The position numbers were made by a program, and so were the translations under genes. Of a stretch of DNA of 64,000 nt, positions 33,699 through 43,929 are shown one piece after another (position 1 is the stretch's first letter; each line of letters starts with the position of its first letter). The stretch is from Rhynchopus euleeides. Lineage: Eukaryota > Euglenozoa > Diplonemea > Diplonemida > Diplonemidae. The notes below the pieces were generated by a model, which had not been told where the DNA came from, made no database searches, and worked only from the letters and a program-made list of their open reading frames with translations. Location: positions 1,674,001 to 1,738,000 of the forward strand of contig OY723291.1 of the NCBI GenBank assembly GCA_963210315.1, in the 5' to 3' direction.

Positions 33699-36482
33699 AT
33701 GGGGAACACATCCTCTCAGAAGCGTGGAGCGCATCAGCGGGACTACACCGAGGATGTTGTGGAGGAGAGCGCCCCGCACGATGTGCTGTGTGAGCTGGGG
33801 GGGAGGCAGGTGCACTACCTAGGCGACGAGGCCGCCGGCCAGCGCCGCAAGCAGGCCCTCGAGCTGGCTGTGCAGCGCCAGCGCCAGCGCGTTGCCGCCC
33901 TCCGCTGCGGGGCGAAGCCCCGCAGCCACGAGGAACGGGCCTCCCACGCGTGGCTCCCCGGCACCGCGACGAGCCCCCCCGACACACGCTCCGGGTGCTC
34001 CGACATCGAAGCATGCCCCGCCGCGCTTCCCGGCGCTGCGCCGCCGCTCCGCCCCTCGGCCCTCCCAGAGCACGGCTTCATCGCGCTGCCCCACCTGGAT
34101 GGCTACGACAACACGGCTGACGCCACGCGGGAGCCCGGCGGGATCCTCCTCGTCAGCAACAGCATCGATGCGGTGCGCATCGCATCCTCCGCCCCCGCCT
34201 CCGCCGCCACGGCGGCACGCCACGACGCAGGCGCGTTGGAGGCAGCTGTCTACGAGCAGGCAGGGATGCGCCCGCTGCGGCACCGCGCCGCCGCCCCCGC
34301 CGCCCCTCCGGACAGCGACTCAACACTCGCCGGGGTGCAGGCCTGCATCAACAGCCACCTGCAGGGTGCAGGGCTGCCTGTGGAGGGCGGGGATGCCTCA
34401 GACAGCGACGAGGCGGAGGGCACCCTCCCCTGCACGGCCGCCGTGGCGCTGTTCCCCAACCGCAGGCCTGCGCTTCGCGCCACGGCGGCTGCTGCCCACG
34501 CCCTCGCCGTGGTGGCAGCTGTGGAGGCACACCGCGCTGCTTTGCAGGCGCCCCACCCTGCGAACCCTCCGCCTCGCGGCGAAGCCGCCGCCGCCGCTGC
34601 CGGGGCTGCGCTGTGCGCAGCGGCTGCTGCGGCCTGCCCTGCCGCGAGATTCACATCCCCCGCAGTGGTGTCGGCGGTTGCCCCGCTGTCGGGGGGCATG
34701 GCGCCGCTGCTCCCGAAGCCCTCCCCGGCGCTGTCCTCCCTGGCATCGCTCGACGCACCCCCGCTCCCCGGGGTGCAGACGCCGCATGAGCTGCGCATGG
34801 CCCAGCTGCGCGTGGTGAGGGAGGAGGAGCGCCTCCTGCTGCTCAACACGGAGCGAGATGAGGACCACGAGCGCGAGGTGCTGCACCTGGAGGAGATGAA
34901 TGCGTTTGGGGCTTTCACCTCCGCCTTCGAGTCGGACGCTCCGCGAGAGGGCGACGCTGAGGGGCCCTGCACAGATAGCCTGCTGCAGGCTGCAGAGGAT
35001 TCGCTGACGAAGCGGGCAGGGGCGGGGAACTCCTCAGCACAGCCACCTCTGGTGCCTTCGGAGGGGATCACGCCTGCCGAGCGTGAGACGAAACAGAAGC
35101 GGAAGAAGAAACTTGTGTCGAAGCTGAACAACTGGAAGCAGGCGTATCAGGAGAAGCATGGGAAGATGCCGACGAAAAGGCACATTGCGAGGGATCCCGA
35201 CATTTCCGCCGTGTTTGAGGAGTACATTGCGCTGGAGAAGCAGCTGGGGTCAAGCAAAAGCAAGAAGAAGAGCGCCAGCAAGCAGAGGGCTGAGAAGGAG
35301 CTGGGCAGCACAGATGGGGGTGCGGGGGTGGACCCGGAGAATGCGCCCCGGGGGGAGGAGGAGGAGGAGGAGCGGGAGGAGGAGGGCGTGCTGCCTTTGG
35401 AGGAGAGGCACATCGATGAGGGGAGTGAGACGCACGTCGTTGCGCCTGCGCAGCTTGCAAAGTATGGGTGTGCCGTGCATTGGGAGGGGGTGGGAGGGGG
35501 GTGTGTGTCTTTTTGTTTCTCGCATCGTTCGGTGCCATCGCCGATACACTGGTCGCCCCACTTTTTTTGCAGCTGGGGCGATGCATCGCGGCGGTACAAC
35601 ACGCAGGAGGAAGATGAATCCGTTGAGTCACCCGCGGCAATGCCGGGGAGGCGCAGCTGGGGAGCCACGCACACCACCACCACCACCGCCGCCGCCACTA
35701 CACACACCACCGGGGCCAGCGACCGGAAGTCCAACTCGGAGGAGATGCTGCGCGACGTGTCGGACGATTTCGACGCACACGATGGCGCCTGCAGCACGCC
35801 ACCCGCTGTGGAGCCCCGCCCCGACCCCCCACAGCCCCAGCCCTCAGACACCACGGCACCGCCTGCCGGCGACCGCCGCCCTACACCCCCCGTGTCGCAG
35901 GCCAAGCTCGCCTTCGGCGACGCCCCCACCGACGCACCCCAGGAGGAGCAGGTGGCTGAGACACAGGCGCTGCCCGAGGCAGACCCGCCGCAGAGCCAGG
36001 GCGATGTGGCAGAGGGGGGTGGTGGCGGCAGCGTGGGGTCTCCTGAGGGGGCGGCGCCTGCCCCGGCGCCGCGTGGCGGGAGGAAGGCGGAGCTCACGGC
36101 GCAGCTGAATGCGTGGAAGGCAGAGTTTACGGAGGCGCGGGGCAAGGCGCCGACCAAAGCGGACATTAGGAAGGACCCTGTGATCCTGCCTGTCTTCGAG
36201 GAGTATGAGGCCCTGGGCAAGGCAGGGAAGAAGGCGAAGAAGGACAAACCCGTTGACGAAGCCAAGGCGCAGCGCAAGGCGGTGAACGAGCGGAAGAAGG
36301 TGCTGGTGAAGGAGCTGAACGCCTGGAAGGCACAGTATGAGGCAGAGCACGGTGTGGCTCCCACCAAGAAGAACATGAAGACCGCCCCAGACATAAAAGC
36401 ACTCTACGAGGAGTACACGCAGCTGTCCAATGCCCCTAATACCCAGAAGCTGGACAACACGGAACAGGAGGGGGTTCCGTGA
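33699..36482 (+). CDS. Protein with three Sld2/RECQL4-type motifs
   Basis: Two exons, 33699-35461 and 35573-36482 (890 aa). The 111-bp intron (GTATGGG to TTGCAG) is in frame and stop-free, so retention would add 37 residues. The start chosen gives MGNTSSQKR, an N-myristoylation consensus, 7 bp after a candidate acceptor; the frame is open further upstream. Most of the protein is Ala/Pro-rich and disordered. Three copies of the L..W...(F/Y)....G..PT...(I/M)...P.I...(F/Y).EY..L motif lie at about residues 468-513, 759-803 and 828-872. This motif is known from the N-terminus of RECQL4 and yeast Sld2, which bring replication factors to origins; no helicase domain is present here. A membrane-anchored protein with this motif would be unusual. 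Confidence 0.72.
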   Translation: MGNTSSQKRGAHQRDYTEDVVEESAPHDVLCELGGRQVHYLGDEAAGQRRKQALELAVQRQRQRVAALRCGAKPRSHEERASHAWLPGTATSPPDTRSGCSDIEACPAALPGAAPPLRPSALPEHGFIALPHLDGYDNTADATREPGGILLVSNSIDAVRIASSAPASAATAARHDAGALEAAVYEQAGMRPLRHRAAAPAAPPDSDSTLAGVQACINSHLQGAGLPVEGGDASDSDEAEGTLPCTAAVALFPNRRPALRATAAAAHALAVVAAVEAHRAALQAPHPANPPPRGEAAAAAAGAALCAAAAAACPAARFTSPAVVSAVAPLSGGMAPLLPKPSPALSSLASLDAPPLPGVQTPHELRMAQLRVVREEERLLLLNTERDEDHEREVLHLEEMNAFGAFTSAFESDAPREGDAEGPCTDSLLQAAEDSLTKRAGAGNSSAQPPLVPSEGITPAERETKQKRKKKLVSKLNNWKQAYQEKHGKMPTKRHIARDPDISAVFEEYIALEKQLGSSKSKKKSASKQRAEKELGSTDGGAGVDPENAPRGEEEEEEREEEGVLPLEERHIDEGSETHVVAPAQLAKYGCAVHWEGVGGGCVSFCFSHRSVPSPIHWSPHFFCSWGDASRRYNTQEEDESVESPAAMPGRRSWGATHTTTTTAAATTHTTGASDRKSNSEEMLRDVSDDFDAHDGACSTPPAVEPRPDPPQPQPSDTTAPPAGDRRPTPPVSQAKLAFGDAPTDAPQEEQVAETQALPEADPPQSQGDVAEGGGGGSVGSPEGAAPAPAPRGGRKAELTAQLNAWKAEFTEARGKAPTKADIRKDPVILPVFEEYEALGKAGKKAKKDKPVDEAKAQRKAVNERKKVLVKELNAWKAQYEAEHGVAPTKKNMKTAPDIKALYEEYTQLSNAPNTQKLDNTEQEGVP

Positions 36483-37169
36483 TGTGATGACGTGTGCAAA
36501 GAGTGGTGATCAAACCGAGAGAATACCGTTAGGACGGGTGATCCGCCAGTGTGTTTGTGTTGTGTGTATGTGACGCAGCGCTGAGTGGAGGTTGTCCCCG
36601 TTTCCACAGGGGCATTCTCCCGAGGCGATGCATGCTTCCCCCCCTCTCCCCTATTTTTCCCTGCTTCTCTCTCTCCCCCACCGAGCATGTCACTAGATCT
36701 CGGGGACACAGCACCTGCATAACGAGTGAAGGGAGTTCAGTCAATTTCCACGATTTTCTCCCACTTCACAACCCTCTTTCCCCTGCACTGGATTTCAGAC
36801 ACGACCTGTATGACGAGTGAAGGGAGATCATCATTGTGCTTCCTTCTGATTCTGCTTTTCAATGCCCCTCTCTTTCCCCTTGCTTCGCCGGCTGCGCCCA
36901 CCACAAAAATCGCTGAGATAATATAAAAAAAACCTCCCAACATGCCGCCCCGCCCCACCACCCCCTCTCCCCTAATATGCCAACTTATTCGCCCTGCCAC
37001 CCACATGCCCATTGCCCCTCTCGCATGCCATCTGTCACGCTTCTCCCCCATCTCTACATTCCACCCATCTCTTCCCGCAGAGCCCGTGTAAACCGGGAGC
37101 ATAATGCCCTACACACACACGGGACCCGAATATGCGTAGAAAGGGGCCCCGATACACCGTGGTGACGCG
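36483..37169. other. Intergenic stretch with candidate splice acceptor
   Basis: No gene. A 14-bp word ACGAGTGAAGGGAG occurs twice (36722 and 36811). The tract TTCTCCCCCATCTCTACATT onward ends CTTCCCGCAG at 37080, 89 bp before the next ATG; this is the clearest polypyrimidine-AG in the window. Confidence 0.5.
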
Positions 37170-40100
37170 ATGGCGAGTGAAGGGTCTGCTGGAGGCGGGT
37201 CGCACCGCGCACTGCAGCAGGCTCTGGAGGCACTGTGGCGCGACATCGAGGCGCAGTGTGTTGCGGGGAATATCCGCAAGGCAGATGAGCTCGTCGCGAA
37301 GCTGAAGCAATGCACCTTCCTCGCGGGTCCGATGGCGGTGCGCCTCGCGTGGGGCAGGGTCTGCTTCCGCCGCCCGCTGCCCTTCATCCTGAGGGCGCTC
37401 ATCGACTCCTCGCAAACAGCGCCTATCGGGGAGCTGGACCTCTCCGACAACCAGGTGGGGGACGAGCATGTCAAGCTGCTGACGACGTACATCATCAACA
37501 GCACCCACCTCCGCACCCTCGACCTCTCCGCCAACCAGTTCAGCCCCTCCTCCGCGGAGGTGCTGCGAATAGCAGCGTCGAAGAAGCAGATCCGCCTGGC
37601 GGGATGCGCCCCTCCTTCCCCCGGCACATCCCTCCCGCCGAGGCCCCACCAGAGGGCATCGCCGCGCGCCCGCACCCCACCCGTCACGGCGGATGCGGTG
37701 GGTGCGCTGCAGGAGAAGGTCGACGCGAAGGTGAAGTCGCTGGGCCTGCAGCACGCGGGGCAGCTGGAGGAGGAGAGGGACCGCTTGATGCGCGAGATGT
37801 CGCTGCCGAAGCGCGACGGCAGCGAGGTGGTGTCCTCCGTGAGGCAGGCCTTCCTGCAGCGGGAGCGCGCCGCGACTCCCCCTGACGGGGGGGCGCCCCA
37901 TGCGGGGCACCGCTTCCACCAGGAGTCACCGGGGCATCCGCCTCTGCATGTGCAGCCCTCTCCGATGCGTGGCACATCCCCTTCGGCACTGCAGTCGTCG
38001 AGGCTCACAGCCTCCCCGCAGACTGCGGTGTTTACCAACAGCGGGTTGTCCGCAGGGCTGACTGCGTCATCTCCGCATGAGGCTTTCTTCGACGCGCCGA
38101 TGGAGCTGCGCAAGCCGTACACCCCTTTGAAGGAGAGGCTGACCTCGCCGCACTCCGCAGCGCATAGTGTGATGGAGTCCTTTGGGGATGATGAGGAGAG
38201 CGTTGTCACCCGGATGCCCTTCCGCTCCCTCAACGCGCATGCGCTGGCGTCGAAGGGTGCGCCCCTCTCCCTCCCTGCGAAGAACCGCATCGCGGGGAAC
38301 AGCGCTGCCGCGTCGCGGGACCTCTCCTTTAAATACACGGAGGGCCTGGCGCCGCAGCAGGAGGAGGAGAGGGACCCTGAGGAGGCGTTTGATATAGCGG
38401 AGGATGTGCCCGATTCGTTTGTCATCCGGGATTACTCCAGGGCGAAGCTGACGAGCATCGAGCATAAAGACCTGTCGCGGATCACGGTGTTGGTGCTGCG
38501 GCAGAACTCCATCACGGAGCTGAAGGGGCTGCCCAGGGGGTTGACCCGGCTGGATGTGTCGGCGAACCTTCTGACATCGCTCGCAGGGCTCAGCGCGTGC
38601 CCCCAGTTGGAGATGCTGGCGGCGCGCTGCAATACCATCGGGAAGATCGGCACGGCACTGCATGCCTGCCGTGGGCTGCGCGTGCTGCTCCTGGGGCGGA
38701 ACAGGGTGCGGCGTGTGGAGGGCCTGGAACACCTCTCCGAGCTGATGTACCTCGACCTGGGGCACAACGAGCTGGCCACCCCAGCCTCGGTGCGCACCCT
38801 GTCGCTGAACGTCGCCCTGAAGACACTCGTGCTGGCGGGCAACCCCCTGTCGCACCCCTCGGGGCGGCGGCGCATCTGCATCTCCAACCTGCCCTCCTCC
38901 TGCACGGAGGCTGCGGTGCACGCCCTGCTGCGGTCCTACGGTGCTGTGGAGGATGTCTCCATCCTCAGCGGCAGGACAGGGAAGGACGGGCGGCTCGCAG
39001 CCTTCGCCACGTTTTCCGACAGCGATGTTGTCGCCAGGGCGTGCGCCACGGTGCTGGCGCATCAGGAGCCGATGCCAGGGGTGCCGCCCTTCAAGGTGGA
39101 GGTGAAGGGCAAGAAAGGCCGCCTGCATCTGTCACGCATCGACGGCAAGGTCGACAGGGCGACCCTGATGCAGATGCTTTCCCTCCACGGCATCGTCGAG
39201 TCGCTGGAGCTGTCGGAGCCGAGGTGGGAGCGCAACACCCCTGCGGGTTGGACAGCCTTCGATGACGAGCACCGCCCACGCCTCGACGCGGCCTACCAAA
39301 GGCAGGGGACCTGCAAGGTGTTGGATATGACGATACGGATGGTCAGCATGACTGCCGACACGCCCCAAGGCGTGGTGAGCGTGCGGATGCACCGCGAGGG
39401 GGTTGCCCTCTTCGTCTCGGGCACCGCCTGCGCGGAGCGCGCCAAGGCTGCCCTATCCGGGCTGACGTGGCAGGGCGATGCCGTGCCTCTGGTGGTGCGC
39501 CACATGCCTGACTACCAGCCGCTGGTGCACAACCTGCTGCCCCACCTGGCCCTGCTGGACAGGCGCGTGTTGCATGGCGGGAAGGAGGTCTCCGTGCCGG
39601 TGGTGCAGGGGTCTGCGGTGTGGTCCTCCCTCGTGTCATCCGACCGGTCTGCGCTGGATGTGTCCACCGCTGCGGCGCACCGCATGCTGAAGAGCAACAA
39701 CAGCAGCTTCGACAGGTCCCGCAGCCTGAACTCCCCGGGGTACGCCGTGCCGGGGCGGGCGAAGCAGACCATCCAACGCATGGGGAAGGCGCGGGAGGAG
39801 CAGGAGAAGCACGAGCGGAAAATCCGCCGGTTCGGCCTGCAGCCCAACCAGCAGGGCGCCATCGTGAAGGAGCACGCCAAGCGGCGCAGCCGCAGCGCCC
39901 CCACGCAGCCCCTGAGGTTGGATGCGGGGCACGACAGGCCGGACCCCAGCGACGACGGGAGTGAGCTGCTGCCTCCGGAAATGTCGTCCGTGCTCCCGAC
40001 GCCCATCCGGCCTGTCTCCAAGAACCTTGTGCCCACCGCCTATAAGCGCAAGTCGGTGCCTGCGGTGGGGGGTGCCGCCGGTGGGGCATCCGGCGCGAGC

Positions 40101-40418
40101 GGGTTTGCGAGCATTGCGGGGGACAGGCAGGACAGGCAGCCGCTGCACCTCCCCCACGCGCGGCGCTCGCACAGCACGCCCTCGCGTGGGATGGGGCGGC
40201 GGCACTCTGGACAGGCCTTCTCCGCAACCCCGTCGGGGCGGTCGGATATGAACGGCAGCGTCGACTCCGCCGCAGGCGAGCTGAGGTCTGCGCTGCGCCG
40301 CCTCAGCTCCGCAGTTGCCGACACATCGAAGGACCGCCCTGCGGAGAAGCGTGGTGTCAGCTTCTCAGGGAACCTCCCGCCTCGAGAGTATGCACTGACC
40401 CCGGCTTATGAGGGATAG
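37170..40418 (+). CDS. Leucine-rich repeat + RRM protein
   Basis: Single exon, 1,082 aa. A short LRR block lies at about residues 85-140 (LDLSDNQVGDEH, LRTLDLSANQF). After a linker, an SDS22-type LRR domain spans about residues 426-560 (LVLRQNSITELKGLP, LDLGHNELATP, LVLAGNPL). An RRM follows directly at about 566-640 (RICISNLPSSCTEAAV with a GRLAAFATF RNP1-like strand), and a second, weaker RRM-like region begins at about residue 649 (GRLHLSRIDGKVDRATL). The C-terminal 300 residues are disordered and Ser/Arg/Pro-rich. LRR and RRM together occur in nuclear export and splicing factors, but the order and length here fit none that I recognise. RNA binding is likely. Confidence 0.72.
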   Translation: MASEGSAGGGSHRALQQALEALWRDIEAQCVAGNIRKADELVAKLKQCTFLAGPMAVRLAWGRVCFRRPLPFILRALIDSSQTAPIGELDLSDNQVGDEHVKLLTTYIINSTHLRTLDLSANQFSPSSAEVLRIAASKKQIRLAGCAPPSPGTSLPPRPHQRASPRARTPPVTADAVGALQEKVDAKVKSLGLQHAGQLEEERDRLMREMSLPKRDGSEVVSSVRQAFLQRERAATPPDGGAPHAGHRFHQESPGHPPLHVQPSPMRGTSPSALQSSRLTASPQTAVFTNSGLSAGLTASSPHEAFFDAPMELRKPYTPLKERLTSPHSAAHSVMESFGDDEESVVTRMPFRSLNAHALASKGAPLSLPAKNRIAGNSAAASRDLSFKYTEGLAPQQEEERDPEEAFDIAEDVPDSFVIRDYSRAKLTSIEHKDLSRITVLVLRQNSITELKGLPRGLTRLDVSANLLTSLAGLSACPQLEMLAARCNTIGKIGTALHACRGLRVLLLGRNRVRRVEGLEHLSELMYLDLGHNELATPASVRTLSLNVALKTLVLAGNPLSHPSGRRRICISNLPSSCTEAAVHALLRSYGAVEDVSILSGRTGKDGRLAAFATFSDSDVVARACATVLAHQEPMPGVPPFKVEVKGKKGRLHLSRIDGKVDRATLMQMLSLHGIVESLELSEPRWERNTPAGWTAFDDEHRPRLDAAYQRQGTCKVLDMTIRMVSMTADTPQGVVSVRMHREGVALFVSGTACAERAKAALSGLTWQGDAVPLVVRHMPDYQPLVHNLLPHLALLDRRVLHGGKEVSVPVVQGSAVWSSLVSSDRSALDVSTAAAHRMLKSNNSSFDRSRSLNSPGYAVPGRAKQTIQRMGKAREEQEKHERKIRRFGLQPNQQGAIVKEHAKRRSRSAPTQPLRLDAGHDRPDPSDDGSELLPPEMSSVLPTPIRPVSKNLVPTAYKRKSVPAVGGAAGGASGASGFASIAGDRQDRQPLHLPHARRSHSTPSRGMGRRHSGQAFSATPSGRSDMNGSVDSAAGELRSALRRLSSAVADTSKDRPAEKRGVSFSGNLPPREYALTPAYEG

Positions 40419-40608
40419 TGGGGGAGGGGTCAGTCACGTGGGGGTGTTGTGTGTTAGCGTGTTGGTGTTGCATGGGGGAGGTCCCATTAAGAGCAGGGTG
40501 CGTGAGGTGTGGCCGAACACTGTCCAAGAAAGAGTCATGTGTGTGTGTGTTGGGTGTTGGGTGTTGCCCGATTGCCTTGTTCCCGCCCCGACCTGTCGGC
40601 ACATGCCA

Positions 40609-40628
40609 CATTCTTTTCCCTGCTGCAG
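40609..40628 (+). promoter_or_regulatory. Candidate splice/trans-splice acceptor
   Basis: TTCTTTTCCCTGCTGCAG ends at 40628, 7 bp before the ATG of the next gene; no upstream exon seen. Confidence 0.45.
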
Positions 40629-40635
40629 CCTGGCG

Positions 40636-41817
40636 ATGGAGGGGTCGACGTTGGAGAGTGTCGGGAGTGACGTGCATACGATGGATGAGGAGATGCCTGC
40701 GTACGACGCAGAGCCGCTCCCGGATGCTGTGCATGCGGGGCTGGGGGGGCCCCCGCGTGCCTTTATGATGCCGCCCGTGGATGAGGCCTACCGTGATGAC
40801 CATGATGCGGCGTCTTCCCACCTGTCGTCTGTGGCACGCACAGCCTCCACGACAACGTCGCAGAGGCAGAAGCCGCCGACGCCGAACAGGCGCCCCTCAT
40901 CCCCCAGGCTTGCAGATGCGCTGGCACAGGTGGAGCAGGCGAGCTCAGGTATGATTGGCCTGCCCTGCAGAGCGATGCCACCACCTGCACCCTGCAGCTG
41001 TCACGCCCAGCGCCACGCCCACGCGGGAGAGGGCGAGAGGTGCGTCGGAAGCGCCGTCGCCGCTGGTGTCGGAGAAGATCCAGCTGTTCTACGACCAGCT
41101 GCAGGCCCTGCACAAGGAGCTGTCGCACAACCACGCGCAGGGGCAGTCCCCGCATGTATGTTGTTCAGCCCAGCAGCACAGAGTGTGGGGGATTCATCCA
41201 CCCGCACTGCACCTCGCACCTCCACCCACGTCGCGTTGTTGTTTGCTTGCCATATCTCCCCATTGCATTGTCTTGCGTCAATGCCCTCCCACCACCCTAC
41301 CCCACAGCACGCTCTGCTGCGGCTGCTGACGCCTAAGACAGCGGATCGGGAGGAGCGGAGGGAGCAGCGCCCGCAGAACCCACGCCATGCCCGGCCCGGT
41401 ACATCGGGGCCTCCCGAGGTGCAGGATTGGCTGGACAAGCTGAAGGACGACTTCATGCGGGCACACCTCGCTCTGAAGGCGCTGGTGGTGCTGTGCGCTG
41501 CTGCGAAGCGTGAGGAGCAGCTGCGCTACCGGGGCATCATCGAGGGGTGCGGCATGCTGAGCGACACCGAGGTGCCGCCTGTGGTGGTGCGGCACTACAA
41601 GCTGACGGAGCAGGACCTGCAGGCGCAGCCCGCTGCCCCCGCCACACAGCTCGATGCGCTGCTCATCGTCCTCAAGCAGCTGAGCGACACCAAGACCTGC
41701 CTGAAGTACATCTTCGCCCTCATCCAGCAGGGACAGCCAGGCCCCTTGCAGGAGTACGCTGCCCAGGTCAAGGTGTCCCCGCTGGTCACCCGAGATCCTT
41801 CAACCTTTGTTCTGTAG
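40636..41817 (+). CDS. Unknown 326-aa protein, three exons
   Basis: Exons 40636-40948, 40998-41155 and 41308-41817; introns of 49 and 152 bp start GTATGAT and GTATGTT and end in CAG. The frame changes between exons and is restored by splicing, which also removes an odd Cys/His/Arg-rich reading of the unspliced sequence. The N-terminus is acidic then Ser/Pro-rich; exon 2 has a helical KIQLFYDQLQALHKELSH segment. The C-terminal 130 residues appear folded and helical (WLDKLKDDFMRAHLALKALVV; TQLDALLIVLKQLSDTKTCL). No family recognised. Confidence 0.68.
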   Translation: MEGSTLESVGSDVHTMDEEMPAYDAEPLPDAVHAGLGGPPRAFMMPPVDEAYRDDHDAASSHLSSVARTASTTTSQRQKPPTPNRRPSSPRLADALAQVEQASSGMIGLPCRAMPPPAPCSCHAQRHAHAGEGERCVGSAVAAGVGEDPAVLRPAAGPAQGAVAQPRAGAVPACMLFSPAAQSVGDSSTRTAPRTSTHVALLFACHISPLHCLASMPSHHPTPQHALLRLLTPKTADREERREQRPQNPRHARPGTSGPPEVQDWLDKLKDDFMRAHLALKALVVLCAAAKREEQLRYRGIIEGCGMLSDTEVPPVVVRHYKLTEQDLQAQPAAPATQLDALLIVLKQLSDTKTCLKYIFALIQQGQPGPLQEYAAQVKVSPLVTRDPSTFVL

Positions 41818-42779
41818 GGCCTGTGCCAATTCCCTTGCCCTCAGTTTTGGCAACATCACCTGATGCTTCATCAGCCTGATGGATGCGGGTCTAGTTGGGG
41901 CAGTTCCTGGTGCTGCACGCAGCACGGCACAGCAGGAGGGGGTGGGTGGGGTGGGAAGTATATCTAGAGTGAACTAAACTCAGAATAGAAGTGCGAAAGA
42001 AACAGAGTCGTGGCCCCCTCCCTGCTGGTTGTGTAGGGTAGTGGGGTGGGGTGGTGGGGGTATCTCAAGCAGGTTGTCGGGGAGGTGAGGGAGTAAGGAG
42101 GGGTTCCGGTGAATCTCGATGAATTGTACACCAGCTCTGTGCGTCACATAAAGTGCTGATCCCGCTGCTCTCCAGCCAACTGCAAAGAAGGCCCAGGGGG
42201 GAACAAGGGAGCCCCTTTTATTGTCACGACACCAAAGAAGCGCTGCAATGCGATGCCACAAAATTTCCTTCGATCGAAAAAGTCTCCCATTTCCCCCCCT
42301 TCTTTTAACCGCCTGCCTTTAACTGCCTTCATCTCTGTGTCAGAAGCTGTGCCGTATCGCCCCAGCATTTCTCTGTGAGGCTGTATGTTATGCGCTTGTG
42401 AGATGCAAAGGAAGGCACCGTTCTATCATGTCATTTATTCTGTAAAACCCAGACACACACTTCCCAGTTTGCCTGCAGCGTGACCTGACTGGGGAGGGGG
42501 GTTTGTGGCACCGAAGACTACCGACAAGAGCCACACCTCACGTGGCATTGCCCCCAGCAAATCACCTTTCTCCAAACTCTCTCCTGGTGTCTCTAAGTGG
42601 TCTCTTTATTAAAACCCTTCCCAACAAAAACGATAATGTAGGGAAGTCGTTGTGTGGCTGTGATGTGTACAGTGGAGTATCACATCAAGAGAGAAGAAGG
42701 GTCGGGTGCCCCTCGGTGTGTGTGATCTCCACAACTCCAAAAAAGTAGTCACGTGTGTGTGTGAGGGTGGGGGGGGGGG
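41818..42779. other. Intergenic stretch before the TIR-element cluster
   Basis: No gene recognised on either strand. Lower GC than the gene region, with short ORFs only. Ends in a GT-rich then poly(G) run that flanks element E1. Confidence 0.5.
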
Positions 42780-42781
42780 TA

Positions 42782-43925
42782 GGGGGGGCTAATTCAACCC
42801 AAAAAACGGGAGTAAACCCTACTTTTTCAGGGATCACCCCTAAACATGAAATCAATGCTACAAACCGACCCAAACCAGTCCAGAAACGTGTTTCTGGGGG
42901 GTTTTGGTGACCTGTGTGGCCCAGAGAGGCCCAGAAACGCGATTTTTTTTCAGTTGGCACAGATGTGGTACCAGATGCGGTACCTGAATGGCCCGAGAAA
43001 AACAGCCGGTGGGCACTCCTTTCTGCAGGCACTGCGGCTTGACGTCATTTGTCACCATTGCATCAATGTAGTCATGATTGAGCCACTTCGATAGTGTTCC
43101 GCCCCCTTCACAGTTTTTAAGATCGGTAAGGTGTGTTTATCGTCGTTGGCGTGCCACCGTACCTTTTTCACGTACCCCAATGCTGGCTGGCACGACATGA
43201 ACTGCGCCAGCCACCCCGGTGCATCTCCCGGAGGAGGGAGACGAGCTTATCCTCGAGAAGGAAAACGTTCTCGATCCGAGTGGCGCTCAGCTCGCCAGCA
43301 GGTTCCTTGTCATTTGCCTTCAATTATTTGAGGGCGTAGCCGCCCCATTAGAATGGCAAGGGCCGCTAGTTGATTACTCTCAATGAGAGCAGGGCATCAA
43401 GTGCTCACTTTGGGGGATATCGAGGTCGCTGAGTTATTGCCACCTCTGAATGGCGTCGGAACGGACAAACCCTCTGAGCAGCGTCCTGCTTCCACCCATA
43501 GTGCGTGCCCATCATCTCCGGAACCTCAATCTACAAGGGATACCAACCTTCTCAGTGCAAATACGAGTGCACTTTGGCCTCTGCCCCCGCCTCGCGGTGC
43601 TGCTTGTCGCCCCTCGGTACAGGGTGCTGTTACATCGATCCGCGTCATCAAGTAGAGCTTGACCGATGAACCATTCGGTTGCTTCGACCACAGGTTTCGC
43701 TGTATGTTGCAAGCAGCCGCTGGAAACTGGCACAGCACTGGTACCACATCTGTGCCAAAAAATTGAAGACGCAAAAAATGAGCTTTCCGGGCCGAATTTG
43801 GGCCTATTTCGGGCAGATACCGGATTTCCGGGGTGATATGGGGTGTTTCTGGCCTTTTGGTGCCCTTGGGGGCCTCTCTGCGGCGAAGTTGAAAATTTGG
43901 GTTTACTCCCGGTTTTAGCCCCCCC
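42782..43925. mobile_element. TIR element E1 (1.14 kb)
   Basis: Ends GGGGGGGCTAA at the left and TTTTAGCCCCCCC at the right, with the common inner block CGGGAGTAAACCC/GGGTTTACTCCCG. TA flanks both sides (42780-42781 and 43926-43927). Inverted similarity extends to the GATGTGGTACCA / TGGTACCACATC words near 42963 and 43742, so arms are about 200 bp. The interior has scraps of coding-like sequence on the minus strand (for example WFIGQALLDDADRCNSTLY around 43650), broken by stops and frame changes: possibly a decayed transposase or a captured gene fragment. Confidence 0.78.
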
Positions 43926-43929
43926 TACT

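Noticed and set aside
35147..36394. 415-codon minus-strand ORF opposite the Sld2-motif gene
   Set aside because: A shadow of the + strand gene; low-complexity Ser/Ala translation of complementary codons.
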